DNA from: DSBN01 sp041686355
Lineage (GTDB): Bacteria > Spirochaetota > Spirochaetia > DSM-16054 > Sediminispirochaetaceae
Direction: 5' to 3'
Assembly: GCA_041686355.1 (NCBI GenBank)
Contig: JAWLDZ010000050.1
Location: forward strand, 1-16,621
Length of the DNA stretch: 16,621 bases
Under the pieces are notes generated by a model that was not told where the DNA came from, did not search any database, and saw only the letters and a program-made list of their open reading frames with translations. The position numbers and the translations under genes are program-made. Each line of letters starts with the position of its first letter. Position 1 is the first letter of the stretch. This document shows, piece by piece, positions 1 through 6,918 of the stretch.

Positions 1-41
1 CCGAACTCTGGATGGCTGCCGAAGCCTGGGACGAAGAATGA
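1..41 (+). CDS. C-terminal tail of an antitoxin (partial, runs off the window)
   Basis: The reading frame starting at base 3 is open from the window edge and ends at a TGA at 39-41, giving the tail ELWMAAEAWDEE. The stop overlaps the start codon of the MazF-like gene in an ATGA (38-41), the usual sign of translational coupling between antitoxin and toxin. The acidic, Trp/Ala-rich end fits the toxin-binding tail of a MazE or ribbon-helix-helix antitoxin. The DNA-binding part lies outside the window, so the exact family cannot be named. The call rests on position and overlap, not on a recognised domain. Confidence 0.5.
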   Translation, partial: ELWMAAEAWDEE

Positions 42-361
42 AACGAATGAATCGCGGCGAAGTCTGGTATGTCGATCTCGGCGGCCATGCAGGCAGGCGA
101 CCGGTAGTTATTCTTACCCGGCAGGCAGTCATAGAGTACCTGAACAAAGTTACCGTGGCCGAAATCACCACTCAAGGAAAGGGGTATCCCACAGAGGTAT
201 TCATTGGTGATATGGGTAATCTTCCCTCCCCCTCTTTCGTTCAGGCGGACAATATACACACCGTACCCACACAGCGGCTGGTAAACTATTCCGGAACCCT
301 GGACGAGGCGACTATGAGGAGGACCTCGCGAAAAGTTATTTTGGCGCTGGGACTCGAGTAG
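38..361 (+). CDS. MazF/PemK-family mRNA interferase toxin
   Basis: The 107-residue protein begins with the family hallmark NRGEVWYVDLGG, followed by GRRPVVILTR, a VAEITT strand and the QADNIHTVP strand. This is the usual order for MazF/PemK/ChpB-type endoribonucleases of about 105-120 residues, which cleave mRNA at short sequences in the cytoplasm. Met1 overlaps the upstream antitoxin stop (ATGA). Met4 at position 47 also gives the classical MNRGEVW start, so either may be used. The P-V-V-I segment and the acidic/polar residues of the known fold look present, and no frameshift is seen. Gene order is antitoxin first, toxin second. The pair is probably autoregulated by the antitoxin, but its promoter is outside the window. 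Confidence 0.88.
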   Translation: MKRMNRGEVWYVDLGGHAGRRPVVILTRQAVIEYLNKVTVAEITTQGKGYPTEVFIGDMGNLPSPSFVQADNIHTVPTQRLVNYSGTLDEATMRRTSRKVILALGLE

Positions 362-541
362 CAAAACTACCGTTTATCTTTGGAAACAGGTTGCTATAGA
401 AAGCATCTAAAAGGAATACGTTCATATTTGTCCAAGCAGGATACGAAGGCTCTGACCATTGGTCGAGAAGTGTGATTTCCTTGCAGAACTAAGAAATAAG
501 ATAGACTAATGAAGGCATTTTACAGTAGAATTATACTTGAT

Positions 542-988
542 ATGAAAAGAATATATCTTGATGCTTGTTGTCTGAACCGACCATTCGATGATCAGGAACA
601 GGCACGAATACATTTGGAATCAGAAGCAGTAAGGTTTATTCTTAAGCATATAGGGGATGGAGATTTTGTATGGATCGGCAGTGATGCTTTGGAATATGAA
701 ATTCATCAGGCACCAGATGTGAATAGACGTGCAGAGATGCTATTTACAATGGATATAATCAGCGAGACTGTTGAATCAGTTCATCAGGATGCTGAACGCA
801 TAGCAGAGCTGGTAAGATTAGGGTTTGGACCAATGGACGCTGTTCATCTAATGTGTGCCGAGAAAGCAAAAGTTGATGTATTACTCACAACTGATGATAA
901 TTTTAAGAAGAAAGGGATAATGTATTCAGACAAATTGAAAGTTCGGATAGAAAACCCCGTAACCTGGCTTCAGGAGGTAGTAGAATGA
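542..988 (+). CDS. PIN-domain ribonuclease, probable VapC-like toxin
   Basis: The product has 148 residues if started at the ATG at 542, which gives MKRIYLDACCLNRPFDDQ, the typical start of a common PIN subfamily. An upstream in-frame ATG at 509 adds 11 residues, and neither start has a clear ribosome-binding site. PIN acidic residues can be placed at the N-terminal strand (YLDACC), at GPMDAVHL and in LLTTDD, which are the usual metal-binding positions. PIN proteins of this size act as cytoplasmic Mg-dependent RNases, mostly as toxins. The stop overlaps the next start (ATGA, 985-988), so this toxin comes first and its probable partner second, the reverse of canonical vapBC order. The gene is more AT-rich than the MazF gene before it. 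Confidence 0.8.
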   Translation: MKRIYLDACCLNRPFDDQEQARIHLESEAVRFILKHIGDGDFVWIGSDALEYEIHQAPDVNRRAEMLFTMDIISETVESVHQDAERIAELVRLGFGPMDAVHLMCAEKAKVDVLLTTDDNFKKKGIMYSDKLKVRIENPVTWLQEVVE

Positions 989-1203
989 TAGACACAAAAG
1001 GAATGAGTCCTGAGAAGATAAGATTGATAGGTTTGGAAGTTCTGAACAGGGAACTTGGGCCTGATGTAATGATAGAATTTTTGCAGCAATTTAGTACCGG
1101 ATTCGGAGATTATACAAAGGAGAGGGAGCATCTCTTTGCCGGTGAAAGCGGCGAAGCCATTCTAAATAAGGTAATAGCTTTCCGGGAAGCCAAGAATAAG
1201 TGA
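985..1203 (+). CDS. Small helical protein, probable antitoxin partner of the PIN toxin
   Basis: The 72-residue product starts at an ATG overlapping the PIN stop codon. A strong AGGAGG (972-977) lies 7 bases upstream, inside the toxin gene. The features MSPEKIRLIGLEVLNRELGP, MIEFLQQFSTGFGDYTKERE and a short charged tail resemble small proteins that often sit next to this PIN subfamily and carry the FLQQF-x-TG-x-GDYT-x-ER pattern (recalled, not searched). It looks all-helical and shows no AbrB or ribbon-helix-helix fold. Antitoxin function is inferred from pairing, overlap and the much stronger ribosome-binding site than the PIN gene, which would give the partner in excess. It could instead be an accessory protein of unknown role. 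Confidence 0.6.
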   Translation: MIDTKGMSPEKIRLIGLEVLNRELGPDVMIEFLQQFSTGFGDYTKEREHLFAGESGEAILNKVIAFREAKNK

Positions 1204-1383
1204 GCACATACCTTTGACGCATGCTTGTACGACTTTGTTGCTGGGGACTACATCCGGCTGTACCACAGTTGGAGCGGGACTCAGGTCATAGGCCACTCCA
1301 TCGATGAGCTCCCACCGCTCTTCTTCCGGCCAGGAGCGGTATTCATCCCAACTGTAACGTTCGTATTCTTTCGGCAATACCAT
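1162..1383 (-). pseudogene. Truncated Uma2-family (DUF820) endonuclease remnant
   Basis: The frame begins MVLPKEYERYSWDEYRSWPEEERWELIDG and continues VAYDLSPAPT. This matches the start of Uma2-family restriction-endonuclease-like proteins, where Trp-Glu-Leu-Ile-Asp-Gly and SPAP are conserved. Normal family members have about 180-200 residues. Here similarity fades after SPAPT and the frame ends inside the 3' end of the oppositely oriented antitoxin-like gene, so the PD-(D/E)XK catalytic core is missing. A GGAGG touches the ATG and lies 6 bases before an in-frame TTG at 1375-1377, so the original start may have been that TTG. It is best read as a relic left when the PIN pair or another element inserted nearby. 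Confidence 0.6.
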
Positions 1384-1545
1384 CCTCCACGCGTGGTAGA
1401 GTATATCAGAAAACCCTTGCCGGCGGTAGGCTGAAATATATGTTATACCGTCTTTACAATTGTTAATATAAGCTATGAAGAGGGTTTTCAGTAAGGAAAA
1501 AAGTAATAATGAAATAACAGGAAATGGCAGGCAGCTTCGACCCCA

Positions 1546-3000
1546 TTATGAGTGCTTTGTTTTATTTAGCCTGAGGATCTCTCTGCAGAGGATTTTATAC
1601 TCTTTAAGCTCCTTAGCTGAAAGTTTTCTGGAAGAGAACATTGATATTTCGAATAGTTCGGCTGTTCTTAAAAATTTCTTGACGGGAAGCGGAAGCTGCT
1701 CCGAAAAATACTGCATACATTCGCGCGGGGCCTTTCCGCGGGTATTGAACCCCCGGTGATCGCCCCACTTAAGGAGCTTGAGAAACAGCGCCAGCACCCG
1801 GTGGCGTTCTCTATGTTTTTGAACTGTTAGGTTGGCGGTCATTCCGCGTTTCTTCTCCGGAACCTTCTGCATATCTATGATTTTACTGCCGGCTGGCGAA
1901 GCATTTTTCCAAAAGAGTCTGAAAAAAATTGCAATTCGCGCATAGAGCCCTTTTAAGAAGCGGAGGGGGTGTACTTTATCACGGTAATAGCGCCAAGCGC
2001 CGCTGAGGAAGGGTTTCAGAAGAAAGTAGAGAATTCCAAGAATTACAATGATTTTTAGAGAATACTGAAGCACATCGAGAATCCACCCCAGATCAACACT
2101 CTGTTCCATCTCCAAGGAGCTGGGATTAAGCTTTTCCATCGGCTCCTCTGTTTGTAATTCAGCTATATCAATTTCTAGATTTTTATCAAATTTTAATAAA
2201 AGGGAAAAGAGAAATAGTAACATCCTATTCAGAAGAGCCATCGGAAGTAAAGAAAAGTCCGAAGCGAAAAGGAATGCTGCCGGGAGGAGGAGCAACAGAA
2301 AGAAGAGTCCGGTGCTGATCCGTTTCCGCCTGATTGGCTGCAAAACCCTCAAACCGTATCCGTAAATCCAAATATCTTCCTGAAACATATTGAAATACAA
2401 AATACCGAGGAAAGATGTGAGTAAGGTTAAAACGGCAAAAATAAGGAACAGGCCATTGACCGCGGTGTCCAGAATCCAAAGAAGAATCAGCGAAAAGAAA
2501 ATCAAAGCAATAAAAAAAAGAAACATTCTACGAGTTCGGATTATGGTAGCAAGGACCTCCCTGGTGATGCCGCCACTTTCACTTAATTTGCTCCTCAGGG
2601 AGTTACCGGACCTGGATCCCATAATTTTCAGTAGTTTTTCATGCTCTCTGAAACAGTTATGAAGGATAAATGAAAAGTACCACTGTAAAATAATGAGAAA
2701 CAGAAAAAGTATCTTGTGTCCTGTGGGATAAAAATTGTGCGGGAAGCTGTTTAAGCCGGGCAGGGATAATAAAAAGTAACTGAGAATAAGAATAATTACG
2801 ATCTCTCTGAAGCGGGCCAGTCCATCGGCGTGCTCACGGCTCAAGGTATTTCCCAGATACCACTCACTGAAAGCGGTCAGGAACAGCAGAATATAGAGGT
2901 GTCCCGGTATGGTCACTATCAAGGGAAATATATGGGTGATCAGAAGAGTAACAAACACAACTGCAAAAAAAGGAACTACTGTCAAAATTATTTCAAACAC
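1546..3000 (-). CDS. Multi-spanning membrane protein with DUF4129-like cytoplasmic tail (third gene of the moxR operon)
   Basis: The product has about 484 residues. Hydrophobic helices are visible near residues 4-29, 33-49, 66-84, 95-114, 158-178, 184-205, 230-247, 254-270 and 310-330. A basic cytoplasmic tail follows, with GFNTRGKAPRECMQYFSEQL, resembling the DUF4129 pattern that ends many proteins in MoxR/DUF58 loci. No transglutaminase Cys-His-Asp core is visible, although many third genes of such operons carry one. The start is set at GTG (3000), 7 bases after an AAGGAG at 3008-3013. A TTG one codon earlier is only 4 bases away. The gene overlaps the end of the DUF58 gene by 8 bases, so it is co-translated. 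Function is unknown; it is probably a membrane partner of the MoxR/DUF58 pair in envelope or complex assembly. Confidence 0.65.
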   Translation of the reverse strand: MFEIILTVVPFFAVVFVTLLITHIFPLIVTIPGHLYILLFLTAFSEWYLGNTLSREHADGLARFREIVIILILSYFLLSLPGLNSFPHNFYPTGHKILFLFLIILQWYFSFILHNCFREHEKLLKIMGSRSGNSLRSKLSESGGITREVLATIIRTRRMFLFFIALIFFSLILLWILDTAVNGLFLIFAVLTLLTSFLGILYFNMFQEDIWIYGYGLRVLQPIRRKRISTGLFFLLLLLPAAFLFASDFSLLPMALLNRMLLFLFSLLLKFDKNLEIDIAELQTEEPMEKLNPSSLEMEQSVDLGWILDVLQYSLKIIVILGILYFLLKPFLSGAWRYYRDKVHPLRFLKGLYARIAIFFRLFWKNASPAGSKIIDMQKVPEKKRGMTANLTVQKHRERHRVLALFLKLLKWGDHRGFNTRGKAPRECMQYFSEQLPLPVKKFLRTAELFEISMFSSRKLSAKELKEYKILCREILRLNKTKHS

Positions 3001-4138
3001 CAACCAGCTCCTTTTCAGAATCTCTTATTCGAAATACTCTCAATCGGGGAATCCCATGGTATATTTCCGGTATTTGATCGGTATTTACGGTATATATATC
3101 CACATACACTCCAGCCGGTAGTCTGTCGATAAAAGAGAGCAGCTTTATTTTTTCCGGTGGCGGACCGACATACAATACGCGGGATCGGTACGGAATTCTA
3201 ATATTCGGGAACTCGAAGCTCCCATCTGAAACCGGCTTCAGTAGAGCAAGTGCTTCGAGTATATAAACGCCTTGATGTGCTCCTCCGTGCGGCAAGATGT
3301 CCACTGCTCCCCGGGCACTCCGGCAGTAAAACCCTATATCCTGCCCCTTCCGGATTATGTGCGACACCAGTGAAGCCGCTGTCTCGATGGCCCGTTCAAT
3401 ACGGAAGGCCCTCAGATGGCGGCTGTAAGAAAGCATGTTTGCATTGAGAATGATAATAGAGGGATGGGAGTAAGTCGGAAGGTACTCTCTGCTGTACAGC
3501 TCTCCCTTTTGTGCAGAGACTTTCCAATTGATCCTTCGCAGATCATCGCCTGGAATATACTCCCGCAGCGAACGGTAACGGGTTATATCTTCGTAGAGGG
3601 GGTTTTCTATATTTCGGTTTCCGGCGGGTATACCCTTGGGGAATAAAAGCTGTATCGGAGAAATAGCCGGATACACAATAAGACAACTGGTATCGGGAAC
3701 GTGTTTCTCCCATGGAAAAAGCCCGAAAGGATCGGATCCGCGAACAAAAAAAGGTCCTGCCTGATACTTACCACGCTGACTGCAATCGAGCGAAAATACA
3801 AACTCCTTCTCCCGCCGTGGTCCGATCAAGACCATCCGACGGTCATTCCCATCGGAACAAAAGAGTCCTGCATGTTTATCCTGAACAAAAAGGTAAGTGA
3901 TGGAAAAAAAAGAGTTATTGCTAATGGTATATCTTATCTCAAGATTCGAATATTTATATGCCCTGAGAACCTTATCCTTGTGTCGGATAAAAAGGCCGCG
4001 GTATACGGACCTGCTATACACAAATGAGATCACAAACAGAAAAACGGTACACAGGGATATTAGCTGGATGCTGTAGCGTGGAAAAAATAACAGGAAAAAC
4101 AGGGGTCCGAAAAAAAGAAACCGTAGAGAAGGTTTCAC
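2993..4138 (-). CDS. DUF58 family membrane-anchored protein
   Basis: The 381-residue product has two N-terminal membrane segments (about 5-20 and 22-41), a beta-rich middle with SDPFGLFPW (about 135-143) and the DUF58 hallmark LREYIPGDDLRRINWKVSA followed by LYSREYLP (about 191-221). A von Willebrand A-like fold follows in this family. At the end of its first strand, where related proteins often have Asp, this one reads IIILNANM, so metal binding may be lost. The start is a GTG at 4138 with GGAGG 7 bases upstream, 2 bases after the moxR stop. The frame also runs upstream to 4249 inside moxR, but that part is not protein-like. DUF58 proteins are regular partners of MoxR ATPases, probably as a substrate or adaptor at the membrane. 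Confidence 0.85.
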   Translation of the reverse strand: MKPSLRFLFFGPLFFLLFFPRYSIQLISLCTVFLFVISFVYSRSVYRGLFIRHKDKVLRAYKYSNLEIRYTISNNSFFSITYLFVQDKHAGLFCSDGNDRRMVLIGPRREKEFVFSLDCSQRGKYQAGPFFVRGSDPFGLFPWEKHVPDTSCLIVYPAISPIQLLFPKGIPAGNRNIENPLYEDITRYRSLREYIPGDDLRRINWKVSAQKGELYSREYLPTYSHPSIIILNANMLSYSRHLRAFRIERAIETAASLVSHIIRKGQDIGFYCRSARGAVDILPHGGAHQGVYILEALALLKPVSDGSFEFPNIRIPYRSRVLYVGPPPEKIKLLSFIDRLPAGVYVDIYTVNTDQIPEIYHGIPRLRVFRIRDSEKELVGV

Positions 4139-4140
4139 AT

Positions 4141-5088
4141 TTATTCCTCCAAGACCGGCACCGGTAATTCTTCCACTATGGTCTGAATTACATCTTCGGG
4201 ACGGATTCCCTTCATCTTCTGATCGGTAGTAACAATCAGCCTTTTGCACAGCACCGGTACCACCAGTTCCCGGACATCCTCCGGTATTACATAATCTCTG
4301 CCGTCTATGGCTGCATATGCCTGGGCGCTTTTATAGAGCGCCAGTGAACCGCGGGGGCTGATTCCCAGCAGAACCTGGCCGTCCTCGCGTGTCTTCTGTA
4401 TAATCGATAAAATGTATTCACGAATTCGCGGCTCTACAAATACATCCAAAACATTGTGTTGCAGTTCAATAATCTCGGACGGCGATGTGACAGACTGAAC
4501 ATCATCAACCGGGTGTCCGATCCTCCTCTGGGCTTCCAGAATCTCGCCCTCTGCGTTTTTATCGGGATAACCCATTTTCAGACTCATGAAAAAACGGTCT
4601 TTCTGTGCTTCCGGTAAGGGAAAGGTTCCTTCGAACTCCACCGGGTTTTCTGTTGCAATGAGAAAGAAAAGTTCGGGAAGCGAGCGCTTGTTCCCTTCAA
4701 TACTAATCTGTCCTTCTGCCATGGCTTCGAGGAGAGCGGACTGAGACCGTGGAGTAGCCCTGTTTATCTCATCAATCAGTACTATATTCCTGTTCAACGG
4801 CCCCTCGTGAAACCGGAACTCACCGGTTTTAGGATTATAAATAGAAAAACCTAATATATCTGCAGGTAGCACATCGGGGGTGCATTGAATTCGGCTGAAA
4901 CTCCCGCCGAAGCTGGCCGCTAAGCTTCGTGCCAGCATAGTCTTTCCTGTTCCGGGAACATCCTCCAGCAATACATGACCTCTGCAGAGAATTGCGGTAA
5001 GAATCTTCTTAACTATCTCCTCTTTGCCAAGAATAACACTACCTACAGAATTTATAACGCTGTCGGCCCAATTTTTCACATCTCTCAT
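4141..5088 (-). CDS. MoxR-family AAA+ ATPase
   Basis: The 315-residue product is the usual length for MoxR. In order it has a Walker A EDVPGTGKT (42-50), PDVLPADILG (71-80), Walker B IVLIDEINR (102-110), sensor 1 IATENP (144-149), the EAQKDRF arginine region (160-166) and the sensor 2 helix region GISPRGSLAL, followed by the AAA lid. MoxR ATPases are cytoplasmic chaperone-like motors thought to help mature or insert metal/cofactor or envelope complexes, working with DUF58 or von Willebrand A partners. The ATG at 5088 has a weak AGGG 8 bases upstream. It is first in an operon with the DUF58 and membrane-protein genes, read from the promoter at 5142-5170. The motifs needed for ATP binding and hydrolysis look intact. 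Confidence 0.93.
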   Translation of the reverse strand: MRDVKNWADSVINSVGSVILGKEEIVKKILTAILCRGHVLLEDVPGTGKTMLARSLAASFGGSFSRIQCTPDVLPADILGFSIYNPKTGEFRFHEGPLNRNIVLIDEINRATPRSQSALLEAMAEGQISIEGNKRSLPELFFLIATENPVEFEGTFPLPEAQKDRFFMSLKMGYPDKNAEGEILEAQRRIGHPVDDVQSVTSPSEIIELQHNVLDVFVEPRIREYILSIIQKTREDGQVLLGISPRGSLALYKSAQAYAAIDGRDYVIPEDVRELVVPVLCKRLIVTTDQKMKGIRPEDVIQTIVEELPVPVLEE

Positions 5089-5141
5089 ATTCGTATCCCT
5101 ATCTTAAAAAGCATTGTTATTTCCAAAAACGGGACCTCCGA

Positions 5142-5170
5142 ATGATAGGAAAATTAATCGAGGAGCGCAA
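5142..5170 (-). promoter_or_regulatory. Predicted sigma70-type promoter of the moxR operon
   Basis: On the minus strand TTGCGC (5165-5170) is followed after exactly 17 bases by TATCAT (5142-5147), a 5/6 match to the -10 consensus. Transcription would start near 5135, giving a leader of about 47 bases before the moxR ATG. It is the best match upstream of the operon. Confidence 0.5.
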
Positions 5171-5432
5171 GCCTGGAACGCAAGGCCGGAACCGGAAAAA
5201 TTTGAAAATTACGGCTAAAAAATAGGCAAAATCAACCCTGCGCATAATAACAGCGCACTTTTTACGGCAATAACAGAAAAACATGTGTGAAACGGGGTGA
5301 ATTATGCACACAATAGCGTAAAAGGGCCGTAAAAAGGTCGTAGTTTGGCAGCCGCTTGGAGCAGACTTGGCGGGTGTAAAAGCAAAAGTGTTTGTGTAGC
5401 AGGCTCACAGGAGGTACAATGGGATAGAAAGA

Positions 5433-5531
5433 GCTAACGAAGGACTTAAAAATATAGATAAAAAAAGAATTAGAGTAGCATAGTGGAGAGAAAGTTGATG
5501 AGATGAGGTGTAGATCAGTAGGGCGTTATAC
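5433..5531 (+). other. Candidate integron attC-like recombination site (upstream cassette boundary)
   Basis: The segment ends in GGGCGTTATAC (5521-5531), which resembles the attC R' box GTTRRRY, where integrases cut between G and TT. It has dyad arms: TAACG-4 bases-ACT at 5435-5446 pairs with AGT-4 bases-CGTTA at 5517-5528. The span of about 99 bases is within the normal attC range. The arms are short and the interior is AT-rich, so chance cannot be excluded. No integrase gene is in the window. Confidence 0.3.
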
Positions 5532-5660
5532 TGCCGTCACTCGTTGCGGCTCCACTGGGTTTGCCATACAATTATTTAAATGTAAAAGGTGAGATTTCGA
5601 CTGGTTCATCCTGCGGCGTCTGAACTCCCATCAGGAATCACGCCTTTTTAAGGAGCAATT

Positions 5661-6542
5661 ATGCGGGTCAGTATTGTAGTTGCCGCGTTTGTGGTAGTTA
5701 TTTCCTTGTTACTGGTTGGTTGCGGGTCGAGGGACCCTCAGTTCAGAACGATTCGCGATTCTGAGTGGGAAACGGAATTGTCACTACCTCCGGACACAGG
5801 CGGCGAGTTTACCCTGATCGCCGGCAAGGACTTTCCTGGCGCCAAGAACGGCCTCGTTGTCTATTTGCCAGGGGGCTATGACTCCCATGACAAGGACTAC
5901 CCGGTACTCTTTTTCCTTCACGGTCGTGGAGAACTCGGTGACAGTACCGAGTATGAGGTTATCTTAAAGCGTGTTCTGGAGTACGGAATTCCTCGAATGA
6001 TCGCCGAAGAGACTTGGAATCCGCCTCATCCTTTCATTGTCGTGGCACCGCAGGCTCTCCCGGAAACGCAATGGCTTGGTCTTCAAGATATCGGTCCGGA
6101 GTTGTACAGGCGTTACCGAATCGACGAAACCAGACAATACGTGACAGGCCTTAGCATGGGTGGCGCGGCGACCTGGGACTTTATCGGATGGAACGGTCGG
6201 TCTCTACCCATAGCAGCCGCGGTCCCCATCGCGGGCTTCCTTCCGGACGATGCTGCGAGCGATTATATGTCCCGCGATGGTTTTGATCATATTCCTATAT
6301 GGGCATTTCACGGCGCGGAAGACGAAGTGATTGACCCACACGAGTCATTTCGCCTTGTCGAAATGACCAATGCCGATGATCCAGAGTATGCGGCGAAGTT
6401 GACCGTGTTCACCGATCTGGGGCACAACAGTTGGGACGCCGTGTACCATTCGGCACACGACGAGCCAACACAAGACGAGTGGGTGCCGTTTGACAGCTCC
6501 ATATATGAATGGATGCTGCAGTTCCGGCGCGTGCAGCAGTAA
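5661..6542 (+). CDS. Lipoprotein serine esterase / predicted peptidase, alpha/beta hydrolase fold
   Basis: The 293-residue product has a lipoprotein signal peptide (hydrophobic 4-19, lipobox LVGC with Cys21), so it is probably anchored to the envelope facing the periplasm or the outside. The rest resembles the PHB-depolymerase-like or 'predicted peptidase' branch of alpha/beta hydrolases: LVVYLPGGYD, PVLFFLHGRGE (oxyanion region), nucleophile elbow GLSMGG with Ser165, likely Asp221 in FHGAEDEVI and His255 in DLGHNSW. It probably cleaves esters, for example of polysaccharide side chains, phenolic esters or short acyl esters. The substrate cannot be read from sequence. AAGGAG (5650-5655) lies 5 bases before the ATG. 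It stands alone, reads more GC-rich than the moxR operon and has candidate attC-like sites on both sides, which suggests it was captured as a mobile cassette. Confidence 0.85.
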   Translation: MRVSIVVAAFVVVISLLLVGCGSRDPQFRTIRDSEWETELSLPPDTGGEFTLIAGKDFPGAKNGLVVYLPGGYDSHDKDYPVLFFLHGRGELGDSTEYEVILKRVLEYGIPRMIAEETWNPPHPFIVVAPQALPETQWLGLQDIGPELYRRYRIDETRQYVTGLSMGGAATWDFIGWNGRSLPIAAAVPIAGFLPDDAASDYMSRDGFDHIPIWAFHGAEDEVIDPHESFRLVEMTNADDPEYAAKLTVFTDLGHNSWDAVYHSAHDEPTQDEWVPFDSSIYEWMLQFRRVQQ

Positions 6543-6564
6543 TTGATCGCGAAACCAGATAGCG

Positions 6565-6700
6565 GTATAACAAATAGGACCAAGGCGACCGTTTTTTTAT
6601 CACGGTTGTCGTATACACAACAACCGCGCCAAACCTTCCCTTCGGCCGGTCCGGAGCCGGCGCGTGACCTCGACGGTCAGTGGTCAAATGGACTATATGT
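6565..6700 (+). other. Candidate integron attC-like palindromic region after the esterase gene
   Basis: GTATAAC (6565-6571), 22 bases after the esterase stop codon, is the exact complement of GTTATAC at 5525-5531. Outer arms TATA-8-GACCA-4-GACCGT (6566-6592) pair with ACGGTC-2-TGGTC-8-TATA (6673-6697), an imperfect dyad with unpaired spacers and offset bases, as in attC. Inside are the perfect stems CGGTTGT/ACAACCG (6603-6609 with 6620-6626) and CGCGCC/GGCGCG (6625-6630 with 6659-6664). The 3' R' box is not convincing (G then TTGACA at 6699-6705), so the site may be degenerate. Confidence 0.35.
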
Positions 6701-6844
6701 TGACAATTCGCATGAAGACTATTTCCATATCTTCTCGAAAAGCTCATTAGGCTTCACAACACCCTTTGCACTACCTATAGCTTACCCTTCCGCTTGTTTC
6801 CGCTCACTTTTTTCACATTACATACGGCTTTCATCATAAAAAAC

Positions 6845-6873
6845 TTGCGTAACCTTATTAAAACAATTAAATT
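6845..6873 (+). promoter_or_regulatory. Weak candidate promoter of the chemoreceptor gene
   Basis: TTGCGT (6845-6850) and TAAATT (6868-6873) are spaced by 17 bases, 45 bases before the ATG. The -10 matches only 4/6. A TTTAAT at 6884-6889 is a better -10 but lacks a -35. No sigma28-type flagellar promoter was recognised. Confidence 0.28.
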
Positions 6874-6918
6874 TCGGAAAAGGTTTAATACTTGCACACA
6901 CTAAAGGAAAATAATGTA

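Larger units (their letters stand above)
5089..5660. other. 572-base gene-free interval between moxR and the esterase gene
   Basis: Apart from the moxR promoter and the candidate recombination site at 5433-5531, no convincing coding frame is seen. The minus-strand frame at 5117-5311 lacks protein-like composition and a ribosome-binding site. The stretch 5350-5520 is purine-rich on the plus strand, unlike its neighbours. The leader 5532-5649 before the esterase holds a short GCCG/CGGC hairpin (near 5533-5550) but no clear promoter. Confidence 0.5.
6543..6918. other. 376-base gene-free interval between the esterase and the chemoreceptor
   Basis: The first half holds the nested inverted repeats described for 6565-6700. 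The second half (6701-6918) is AT-rich and shows only the weak chemoreceptor promoter. Frames on either strand here lack ribosome-binding sites and protein-like composition. Confidence 0.5.

Noticed and set aside
362..541. Gap between the MazF and PIN genes as a decayed gene or RNA
   Set aside because: No frame with recognisable protein features and no hairpin or promoter of note was found.
1409..1489. Inverted repeat GAAAACCCT / AGGGTTTTC (1409-1417 with 1481-1489), possible insertion-sequence ends
   Set aside because: The nine-base arms are only 63 bases apart and enclose no gene or target duplication. It may be chance or part of the remnant.
4139..4249. N-terminal extension of the DUF58 frame to 4249
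   Set aside because: It lies inside moxR and reads as non-protein-like sequence. The GTG at 4138 has GGAGG at ideal spacing and is followed by a normal membrane anchor.
5532..5575. GCCG...CGGC hairpin and TTTGCCATACAA stretch as a separate attC site
   Set aside because: Its GTTATAC and ATACAA ends are in the inside-out order relative to the attC boxes (RYYYAAC first, GTTRRRY last), so by itself it is not a proper site.
6700..6728. Perfect -35 box TTGACA at 6700-6705 as a chemoreceptor promoter
   Set aside because: No acceptable -10 box lies 16-18 bases downstream, and it is about 190 bases from the gene.
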